DNA from: Desulfonatronospira sp.
Lineage (GTDB): Bacteria > Desulfobacterota > Desulfovibrionia > Desulfovibrionales > Desulfonatronovibrionaceae
DNA: 12,436 nucleotides
Assembly: GCA_007127015.1 (NCBI GenBank)
Contig: SLAE01000133.1
Location: 1-12,436, forward strand
Direction: 5' to 3'
Shown: piece after piece, positions 6,644-12,436 of the stretch
Layout: every line of letters begins with the position of its first letter
How positions within the stretch are numbered: the first letter of the stretch is position 1
Notes under the pieces: generated by a model
Told to the model about the DNA's origin: nothing
Databases searched by the model: none
The model's input: only the letters and a program-made list of their open reading frames with translations
Translations under genes and position numbers: made by a program

Positions 6644-8035
6644 TTAGAGGCCGTACTTTTTGATCATCGCGTAGAGTCTGGCTCTGGAAATGCCTGCAAT
6701 GGCGCATGATTTGGGAATATTTCTATCCGTAAAACGCAGCAGATCAAGCAGATAATTCTTCTCAATCTCTTCAAGAGATTGCAGCCGGTAGGCTTTAAGT
6801 TCGGGCAGCCTGAGCTCGTCCCGCTCGATCTGGTCAGTAGAGTGAAAAGTGGGATTGATCTTTTGAGCATCTTCTTTTCGTCTGGCCCAATGCACCCTGA
6901 GGGCTCTGGGCAGATGTTCAGGATAGAGCACAGGATCGTTTCCGCACATTATTACAGCGTGTTCCAGGGTGCTTATCAGCTCGCGCACGTTGCCCGGCCA
7001 ACTATATTCAGCAAAAATATCCAAAGCCTCGGCTGAAATTTCTTTGTGCTTAAGGGAATGCTTTCTGCGGATTGTGTTTAAAAAGTGATGCGCGAGCTCT
7101 ATTATATCTTCCTGTCTTCCTCTTAACGGAGGCAGTTCAAGGAACACGGTGCGCAGACGAAAGAGAAGATCGCGGCGAAATAGTCCATGTTCGGCAATCA
7201 AATCCAGGTTCTTATTGGTGGCTGAAATCAGCCTGAAGCTGCTGAATACTTCCGTAGTTCCGCCGACAGGCCTGAAGCAGCGTTCCTGCAGCGCCCGAAG
7301 AAATGTCTTCTGAACACTTAAAAGGAGCTCACCCACTTCATCCAGGAAAAGTGTTCCTGAGTGAGCCAGCCTGAAAATACCGGGATATTTTTTTTCAGCC
7401 GTGGTGAAGGCTCCTTTTTCGTGGCCGAAGAGAATGCTCTCCACAAGGGATTCCGGGAGGGAAGCGCAGTCCACCGGGATGAAAGGCATATCCTTGCGCG
7501 TACTGTTGAAATGCACGGCTCTGGCGAACAATTCCTTGCCAGTGCCCGTTTCGCCGTAGATGAGGAGGTTTGAGTCATTCCTTGCGCAGGCAGCCGCGGT
7601 CTCCAGACAGGAGCAAATGGCTGGAGAAGATCCGAGAATTCCACAGCGGGTCAGGATCGGGTGCTTAGCGAATTTTTTCTTTACAGCCGATTGTATGGCG
7701 CGAAGTAAAGAAGTTTTCAGCCTGCTCACATCCACAGGCTTGTGGAAATAATCCCAGGCACCCCAGGTTATGGCCTTTTCAGCCAGATCCGGGTTATGCT
7801 CGGACAAAACCAGGACGATCTCCGCCCGCTCAGATAGGCGCGTGAATTCTTTCAGGTCCTGCCCGACTCTGTCAGGGCTTGGAGGATCGAGGACCAGCAC
7901 CTCGCACTCCTCTGAAGCAGAAGCCAAAGCCCTGTCAGTGACTATTGTACGAACCTGGTGCCCTTCACTGTTTGCAATCCGGATCATCAGCCGACAGAAG
8001 GATGAATCCCCTGAAAAAACAAGTATTCTGCCCAC
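6644..8035 (-). CDS. NtrC-family sigma-54-dependent activator with atypical receiver
   Basis: The 463-residue protein has three parts: receiver (1-115), AAA+ ATPase (about 130-365) and a C-terminal Fis-type helix-turn-helix (about 420-463, ending ISRARLYAMIKKYGL). The ATPase has Walker A GETGTGKE (161-168), Walker B LFLDEVGE (229-236), sensor SATNKN (271-276) and the arginine region FRRDLLFRL (286-294). The sigma-54 contact loop reads GAFTTA (208-213) instead of GAFTGA. The receiver keeps the likely phosphoacceptor Asp50 and Lys99. The acidic pair that binds Mg is replaced: where most receivers have DDD this one has SGD. No sensor kinase gene is in the window. The start is GTG, chosen because AAGGAAGG lies 5 bases upstream and the receiver begins there. 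It probably controls the frhB-hdrA pair next to it and perhaps itself, since the same dyad occurs upstream of both. Confidence 0.92.
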   Translation of the reverse strand: MGRILVFSGDSSFCRLMIRIANSEGHQVRTIVTDRALASASEECEVLVLDPPSPDRVGQDLKEFTRLSERAEIVLVLSEHNPDLAEKAITWGAWDYFHKPVDVSRLKTSLLRAIQSAVKKKFAKHPILTRCGILGSSPAICSCLETAAACARNDSNLLIYGETGTGKELFARAVHFNSTRKDMPFIPVDCASLPESLVESILFGHEKGAFTTAEKKYPGIFRLAHSGTLFLDEVGELLLSVQKTFLRALQERCFRPVGGTTEVFSSFRLISATNKNLDLIAEHGLFRRDLLFRLRTVFLELPPLRGRQEDIIELAHHFLNTIRRKHSLKHKEISAEALDIFAEYSWPGNVRELISTLEHAVIMCGNDPVLYPEHLPRALRVHWARRKEDAQKINPTFHSTDQIERDELRLPELKAYRLQSLEEIEKNYLLDLLRFTDRNIPKSCAIAGISRARLYAMIKKYGL

Positions 8036-8237
8036 AAGCGCCTTCCTTGACTAAAGGGGCAAAAAAGATCAGATTCTGAACAGAAAAACATGTATGAAAT
8101 TCACTTTTTAGTTCTGCCTGCAAAAACACTTTTGCCGGATTCAGGGAGATCAATGAGGCTTCAAGGCTAGAAACAAAATAGGATTCAGTAGAATTAATCG
8201 GAATGAACCTTCACATTTTTACATACATATTTTTTAT

Positions 8238-8255
8238 TTAACTAACGGTAGTTAA
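8238..8255. promoter_or_regulatory. Perfect dyad TTAACTA-ACGG-TAGTTAA
   Basis: Two perfect 7-bp arms flank a 4-base centre, a size typical of operators for dimeric HTH repressors. It lies 3 bp from TCTTG site 1 but has an unrelated sequence, suggesting a second regulator on the same control region. As RNA it would be an AT-rich hairpin without a terminator tail. No obvious binding protein is encoded in the window. Confidence 0.45.
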
Positions 8256-8258
8256 CAA

Positions 8259-8273
8259 TCTTGTCAAACAAGA
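8259..8273. promoter_or_regulatory. TCTTG-N5-CAAGA dyad, site 1
   Basis: TCTTGTCAAACAAGA extends to a perfect 8-bp-arm palindrome, AATCTTGT-CAA-ACAAGATT, at 8257-8275. Its centre (8266) is exactly 40 bp, about four helical turns, from that of site 2. This places the two sites on the same DNA face, as expected for cooperative binding of an activator. It lies about 230 bp upstream of the activator gene. Confidence 0.5.
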
Positions 8274-8298
8274 TTTAAATAATATATCCGCACAATAA

Positions 8299-8313
8299 TC
8301 TTGCCCGGCAAGA
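8299..8313. promoter_or_regulatory. TCTTG-N5-CAAGA dyad, site 2
   Basis: TCTTGCCCGGCAAGA has perfect 7-bp arms around a single central base and is the most symmetric GC-containing copy. With site 1 it forms a phased pair upstream of the activator gene, consistent with autoregulation. A poor -24/-12 match on the minus strand overlaps it (8291-8306), which I do not call as a promoter. Confidence 0.5.
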
Positions 8314-8411
8314 ATAAGCGGCTGAGTGTGGTGAGGTTAATCTGACAACGGAGATAATTTTTCCGGTTAATAATCCGTATGATTCCTTCTGGTAAACTTT
8401 AGCCTGAGAAC

Positions 8412-11117
8412 TTAATCTTTTCGTGCAAATTCAACGCAACTTGCCCCCAGACCGGCATATCCATATGGATTGCAGGTCAATACAATCACCTGCAGACCTT
8501 TGGACGCCGCCTGGTCAAGCATGCTCTGCAGGCTTCTGACCCTGTCCGGATCAGAATTCACAAACGCGTCGTCAAAGACCACAGGCAGACAGCCTCCATG
8601 ATCAGCGGCAAGTATTTCAGCTATGGCCAGTCTGGAGGCAGCAGCCACCTGTTCCCGGGTACCTCCGCTCAGAGAGTCGAATGAGACGGTTTGCATGCCT
8701 GGGCGCACAAGCTCAAAGCCTTTGAAAGTATTATCTTCATAGTTGACAGCTGCCCGGGCATCCGGACCGAAGACGGCCCGCAGATAGGCGGTAATCTTAT
8801 CTTCAAGCGGTTTCGTGAGCACATCCATCAGTTTTTTCTGCTCGTTCTGGAAAAGGTTGTGCAGAAGTTTCACAGCCTGAGCTTTTGTATTCACGTTTCG
8901 CAGCCTTTCCTGCGCTGTTTGCACTCGCGCCTTGGCGTTTTCAAGATCAGCCTGAGGATCGCTGCTCCCGCTGCTGGTCAACCTGGTTTGACTGGAAATC
9001 TTCTTTTCCCTGGCTGATTCAAGCTTGTTCTTCTGGATGTCCATTGCTCTTTGAATGCGCTCTTTTTCCTTTTTAAGAAAATCCGGACGCATCTGCTCCA
9101 GTTTATACTTGAACTCATTCAGTTCCTTTTCCAGACCGGATATAAAATCTCGGGCATTGAGCAACTTCTGCTGACGCAGGTCATCTTCTCCGCACTGAGC
9201 CAGCACCTCACTCAGCCTTGATTCCTGATCAGCAATTTTTCTGCTTATGGCCTCTGTTTCATTTTTGAGTGTTTCCACTTCCCGGGCCGCGTCATCAAAA
9301 GATGCCAGTATTGATTGTTTGGTTTCACGAACGTTGTTTAAAGCCTCTCGGACATCTTCCTCATTTCCGGTTTCAAGTTTAAAAAGCTCTTCCGCTTCTT
9401 CCCTGTTTTGAGGCGGAAACGCATTTTCAATGTCTTTCCTGCGGCGGTTAAGATCTTCCTCAATGCCTGTCATTTTATTCAGGGCTGCGTTCAGCCTTTT
9501 GTTCAGCGTACCATCGTCAAAAGCTTCCATTTGCTTTTGCAGGCTGTCGATATTTTGCCGCAGTGCCTTTCGCTTATCAACGGCGTTCTTTGCTTCCGCG
9601 GTCGAACTGAGTCCGTGCTTTACCAGGAGTTCATTCAGCTTATCCTGAAGGTCCCGCAATCTGTTCCGGCACTCAATAAGGCTCGTGCCGCCACCCGGCT
9701 GCACGCGCAGCAGAACATAGCTGCCGATTTTGACTTCCAGAGAATCCGTGGCTGTTCTGGTAGTGTTTGCGGGGGCTGCTTCACCGTCGATGATTACCTG
9801 CTGTTCAGCTTGAACAACGGTGATTTCCGCGGCCATTGATTCTAGAACCGCTTTTGTGGTGTTCAGGGAAGCTTCGGTATTGTTTATGCTTTTCAAATCA
9901 GCATCAGTAATGGCGGGCAGCCTGGCAATCTCCTGCTCCAGATGCCTGATTTCAAAATCATGCTTATCTTTTTTTGCCGCTGATTCCTTAAGTTTTTCCA
10001 GCTCATCCTTGTGGCGGAAATATTCAGCCCATGTCCGGGTCAGTTCAAGCCTGCTGCGCAATCCTTCAGCTGACTGTATGGCTTTATTTTCATCCTTTTC
10101 AGCATTTATGTACTTTTGTTTCATTTTACGCAGATGATCCTGCGCGGCGGCCAGCTTGTTTTTGCCCGGTTCCAGTTCAAGGGATAGATTTTTAATATTT
10201 ATACGGAAGAACTCAATGGATTTTTCTGTTTCTTCCAATCCTTTCAACAGATTTTTTTCGTTTTGCAGCTTTTCAGTATGCCCCTGGATGCTTGCTTCAA
10301 CTTTTTGAGCCTCTTCTAGTTGTTTTACGTTTGCATCCAGTTCATCTTTGAGTGTTTTCAGACTCCGGCCGCATTCTAGAATATCATTTTCTGCAGCCTG
10401 GTAATCCCTGGCGGCCTGGATCAATTCATTGAATTTCTCAGTGGCCAGGATCAGGTTCTTTTCAGCCTCTGCATATTCTTTTCCGGCGTTATCCAGTTCT
10501 GAACCGGACTTGGGTTTTTCATTTTTGGTAAAGATCACTTCAAACCTGTTTTTAAAATCACCAGCCAGTTCCGTATCCAGCTGCGACTGCACAACAGCTG
10601 CTCCACCGATATTCTGCAGATTGTGCAGGATGCGCTCTCTCTCCCGGTTAACCTCTTCTGCCGGATTCTCTCCGCTTCTGCCCTGCCAGACCCACAGGTG
10701 AGCCCAGGTTCGGGATAGTTCGCTGGCCACTCCCCTGCCGCCGCACTGTGCCAGGTTTCCGAGCAGACAGGACAGCCGTGCCTCAGCCTCTTCTCCATAC
10801 CAGGACTGCCCGCCGCTTTCAGAAAGATGAATTGAGCCGGACTGTCCGCTGAATACCTTTGTCAGACGGTATTCCCTGCCTCCTGTTTCAAAGTTGACCG
10901 TAATTTCGGGATTGCCCGCATATTTATTGGATAACATTCCCTCACGGGTCTCACCGGTTATCCTGGCTTTTAAAAAAAGACAGCGGTGCACGGCTTCGAC
11001 AAAAGTGCTTTTGCCGGATTCATTGGGGCCTTGAAACAGAATCCGCTCAGATTCGAAATCAACCACTGTTTCTTTATGTACCCGGTAATTTCGAACTATG
11101 GCCGATTTTAATTTCAT
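8412..11117 (-). CDS. Rad50/SbcC/YhaN-like SMC ATPase without zinc hook
   Basis: The 901-residue protein has split ABC-ATPase ends. Walker A GPNESGKST is at 30-38; the signature SLSGGTREQ (815-823) and Walker B PVVFDDAFVNSD (841-852) are at the C-terminus. Between them are two long Lys/Glu/Leu-rich coiled coils (about 205-430 and 485-760). The apex lacks any CxxC zinc hook. Residues 432-482 are instead a predicted beta-rich segment (VIIDGE, LEVKIGSYVLLRVQPGG). The FDDAF Walker B and the GTREQ signature resemble the YhaN branch more than E. coli SbcC. With the SbcD-like partner it should form an ATP-driven DNA end-processing nuclease for repair of breaks or blocked ends. The ATG overlaps the partner's stop by ATGA, and AGAGGT lies 5 bases upstream, so the two are co-translated. 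Assignment to the SMC/Rad50 superfamily is firm; the exact subfamily is inferred. Confidence 0.9.
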   Translation of the reverse strand: MKLKSAIVRNYRVHKETVVDFESERILFQGPNESGKSTFVEAVHRCLFLKARITGETREGMLSNKYAGNPEITVNFETGGREYRLTKVFSGQSGSIHLSESGGQSWYGEEAEARLSCLLGNLAQCGGRGVASELSRTWAHLWVWQGRSGENPAEEVNRERERILHNLQNIGGAAVVQSQLDTELAGDFKNRFEVIFTKNEKPKSGSELDNAGKEYAEAEKNLILATEKFNELIQAARDYQAAENDILECGRSLKTLKDELDANVKQLEEAQKVEASIQGHTEKLQNEKNLLKGLEETEKSIEFFRINIKNLSLELEPGKNKLAAAQDHLRKMKQKYINAEKDENKAIQSAEGLRSRLELTRTWAEYFRHKDELEKLKESAAKKDKHDFEIRHLEQEIARLPAITDADLKSINNTEASLNTTKAVLESMAAEITVVQAEQQVIIDGEAAPANTTRTATDSLEVKIGSYVLLRVQPGGGTSLIECRNRLRDLQDKLNELLVKHGLSSTAEAKNAVDKRKALRQNIDSLQKQMEAFDDGTLNKRLNAALNKMTGIEEDLNRRRKDIENAFPPQNREEAEELFKLETGNEEDVREALNNVRETKQSILASFDDAAREVETLKNETEAISRKIADQESRLSEVLAQCGEDDLRQQKLLNARDFISGLEKELNEFKYKLEQMRPDFLKKEKERIQRAMDIQKNKLESAREKKISSQTRLTSSGSSDPQADLENAKARVQTAQERLRNVNTKAQAVKLLHNLFQNEQKKLMDVLTKPLEDKITAYLRAVFGPDARAAVNYEDNTFKGFELVRPGMQTVSFDSLSGGTREQVAAASRLAIAEILAADHGGCLPVVFDDAFVNSDPDRVRSLQSMLDQAASKGLQVIVLTCNPYGYAGLGASCVEFARKD
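9672..9824 (-). other. Beta-rich apex replacing the zinc hook in the SMC-like protein
   Basis: This segment encodes about residues 432-482 of the SMC-like ATPase. Heptad character breaks here into alternating hydrophobic strands and Gly/Pro turns, then resumes. Its central position between the two coiled-coil arms is where Rad50/SbcC carries its zinc hook or SMC its hinge. A small dimerisation or substrate-contact domain is likely, but its fold cannot be read from sequence alone. Confidence 0.5.
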
Positions 11118-12292
11118 AACACACCTCTTTTGCTTACGGCTCCATGCAGCTCCCGCAGCGCTGCAGCAGCTATACTCGCTGACTCTTCTTCTGAATGCAG
11201 CATGTTAACCAGCTTCCGGGCGACCATGGACAAAACAGGGTCTTCAGCCCTTTGGGTCAGCCTGTCTATCTCCTCTTCAGTAGGCGCGATCATTGTCTGA
11301 TTGTCCAGTTTGAGCCTGAGCAGCCTTGCTTCCAAGGTTTCCAGGATTTCTTCCAGGCGGCTGCAGGCCTCAATGCCCAGAGATCCGCTTAAGGAAAGAC
11401 GCAATAAATCCTGATTGGTCCGCGACTCGACAATTTGATGCACCTGGTCCTGGAAATAAGCCAGATCGTCGTCTCCGGAAAAATCATGACTCAAAGTGGA
11501 CCAGCGCAATCCGCCTGTCGCAGCCTGTTCAACCACAGGTTCTCCTTCCCTTCGCGCTTCAACTATGAGCACATGGCCGGGCTTATGTTCTTCGCTCCTG
11601 GGAAAACTATCATGCTCCGGGGTCCCTGAATACCAGGCCTTTGCTTCGACCTGCATGCATCCGTGCCAGTCGCCAAGGGCAATGTAATCAATTTCAGCCA
11701 GGGGCAGATTTTCCAGGCTTATCCGGTTGGAATCCGCATGATCTTCTTCGTCGGCACCCGATTCACCAGTAAAGCCGTGTACGCTGCCGTGAGCCAGAAC
11801 AATTCTGGGCTTGTCCCGGAAGGTTTGAAATACACGTTCATCCCGCAGCCATGCAGTGCAGTCCAGGGATTCATGCCGCCTGAGCAAAGGACAGGGAAGG
11901 ATGACCGCTTCTTCGATTTCGAAAGGTTCCGGCTTAAGAAGGATGAACAGATTAGGAGCAAGTTGAGATTTTTCGCGTATGAAAAAATCCTGGTTCCAGA
12001 CGCTGCCGGGTCCTCCATGGTCATGATTGCCCGGAATCGCGATGACCGGCACCCGAATTTCACCGATCGCGCTGCAGGCAGCTGAGACTGTGGGCTTATC
12101 AGCCGTATTGGAGTCAAAAAGGTCGCCTGCTACCAGCACAAAAGACGCGTTGCTCTCTTCGACAGCCAGGGCGACGCGTTTGACCGCCTCAACCCTTTGA
12201 TTCTGGACGATGAAGCGTTTGCGGTCATCGCTGATCCTCGCAAAGGGCTTTCCGATCTGCCAGTCCGCGGTATGGATGAATTTTACAGACAT
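11114..12292 (-). CDS. SbcD/Mre11-like metallophosphoesterase exonuclease
   Basis: The 392-residue protein has the calcineurin-like phosphoesterase motifs in order: HTADWQIGK (7-15), GDLFD (56-60), GNHDH (88-92), AHGS (167-170) and GDWHG (207-211). These supply the two-metal site of a DNA nuclease of the SbcD/Mre11 group. In motif I the usual His of DxH is Gln12. I recall the same change from other proteins of this bacterial subfamily, so it may be normal here. Residues 270-392 are helical and charged, probably the capping and ATPase-binding region. GGAGAG lies 7 bases before the ATG. It is the first gene of a pair with the SMC-like ATPase, sharing an ATGA junction, and the two should act as one nuclease-ATPase complex in the cytoplasm. 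Confidence 0.92.
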   Translation of the reverse strand: MSVKFIHTADWQIGKPFARISDDRKRFIVQNQRVEAVKRVALAVEESNASFVLVAGDLFDSNTADKPTVSAACSAIGEIRVPVIAIPGNHDHGGPGSVWNQDFFIREKSQLAPNLFILLKPEPFEIEEAVILPCPLLRRHESLDCTAWLRDERVFQTFRDKPRIVLAHGSVHGFTGESGADEEDHADSNRISLENLPLAEIDYIALGDWHGCMQVEAKAWYSGTPEHDSFPRSEEHKPGHVLIVEARREGEPVVEQAATGGLRWSTLSHDFSGDDDLAYFQDQVHQIVESRTNQDLLRLSLSGSLGIEACSRLEEILETLEARLLRLKLDNQTMIAPTEEEIDRLTQRAEDPVLSMVARKLVNMLHSEEESASIAAAALRELHGAVSKRGVL

Positions 12293-12380
12293 AATTTCTC
12301 TCCGGGTTTTAAACGGAAGGGTTAAAATTGAAGTTAAAGGGCAATGGGACCGGAAAGGTCGCGCCGGATCTCCTGCAGAT

Positions 12381-12410
12381 ATTTCAACAAGAATTACAGC
12401 TGACTGTCAA
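12381..12410 (-). promoter_or_regulatory. Candidate sigma-70 promoter for the nuclease-ATPase pair
   Basis: On the minus strand a perfect -35 TTGACA (12410-12405) is followed after 18 bases by TGAAAT (12386-12381), a 4-of-6 match to TATAAT. Transcription would start near 12374, leaving a leader of about 80 bases before the sbcD-like start. The -10 box is weak, so the call is tentative. The rest of 12293-12436 holds nothing else I can support. Confidence 0.35.
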
Positions 12411-12436
12411 AATAATTTTTTGCTTATCCGGGTTGA

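Larger units (their letters stand above)
8036..8411. promoter_or_regulatory. Regulatory region upstream of the sigma-54 activator gene
   Basis: This 376-bp AT-rich stretch has no supportable gene on either strand. It carries three dyads (8238-8255, 8259-8273, 8299-8313) clustered 203-278 bp before the activator start. Closer to the gene lies an inverted repeat GCAAAA-ACAC-TTTTGC (8120-8135). I see no clear -24/-12 element or strong -35/-10 pair near the gene, and no intrinsic terminator with a GC-rich stem after the SMC-like gene ending at 8412. Confidence 0.55.

Noticed and set aside
8120..8135. GGCA...TTGCA near the activator gene resembling a sigma-54 promoter
   Set aside because: The distance between GG and GC is 13 bases instead of 10. 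The likeness comes from the GCAAAA/TTTTGC inverted repeat.
8291..8306. Second -24/-12-like match, GGGCAAGATTATTGTG on the minus strand
   Set aside because: It overlaps dyad site 2, lacks C at -12 and the following W, and would give a leader of about 245 bases. It is better explained by the dyad.
8129..11022. Identical 15-mer CTTTTGCCGGATTCA at 8129-8143 and 11008-11022
   Set aside because: One copy encodes the Walker A region of the SMC-like ATPase. The flanks differ and chance in a window of this size is plausible, so there is no evidence of duplication.
1..12436. CRISPR arrays, tRNA/rRNA genes, insertion sequences, attachment sites
   Set aside because: I looked for regularly spaced repeats, transposase motifs, terminal inverted repeats and RNA-gene signatures and saw none.

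Overview
All eight confident or likely genes in this window lie on the minus strand, so the biological reading direction is from high to low coordinates. The organism is most likely an anaerobic bacterium, probably a sulfate- or sulfur-metabolising Desulfobacterota (deltaproteobacterial) lineage. I infer this from the very large HdrA/MvhD-type flavin iron-sulfur protein, its FrhB-like partner and an NtrC-family sigma-54 activator beside them. Base composition looks close to 50% GC by eye. The species assignment is an inference and no RNA gene is present to support it.

Layout in transcription order. (1) 12292-8412: a two-gene DNA-repair unit, an SbcD/Mre11-like nuclease and a Rad50/SbcC/YhaN-like SMC ATPase, joined by an ATGA stop/start overlap. 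(2) 8411-8036: a 376-bp intergenic region with three perfect dyads. (3) 8035-6644: a sigma-54 activator of NtrC type with a degenerate receiver and a GAFTTA loop in place of GAFTGA. (4) 6643-6353: a 291-bp intergenic region with another copy of the same dyad and a sigma-54-like promoter. (5) 6352-1445: an FrhB-like iron-sulfur flavoprotein followed by a 1173-residue protein made of two HdrA modules and an MvhD module. (6) 1444-1252: a gap with no convincing gene. (7) 1251-20: a DUF1980/YcgQ-like membrane-anchored protein, a 41-codon small ORF overlapping its stop by ATGA, and an 89-residue Cys-rich acidic protein.

The most interesting part is the centre. A 15-bp dyad of form TCTTG-N5-CAAGA occurs three times: twice upstream of the regulator gene, with centres exactly 40 bp apart, and once upstream of the frhB-hdrA pair. 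The last copy lies about 95 bp upstream of a -24/-12-like element. This is the geometry expected if the activator binds the dyad, controls its own gene and switches on the redox operon. The operon would encode an electron-transfer module: FrhB passes electrons to or from a flavin/Fe-S HdrA relay that ends in an MvhD-like domain. No HdrB, HdrC, hydrogenase or formate dehydrogenase gene is present, so the partner enzyme must be encoded elsewhere. The repair genes and the DUF1980 cluster look like independent neighbours.
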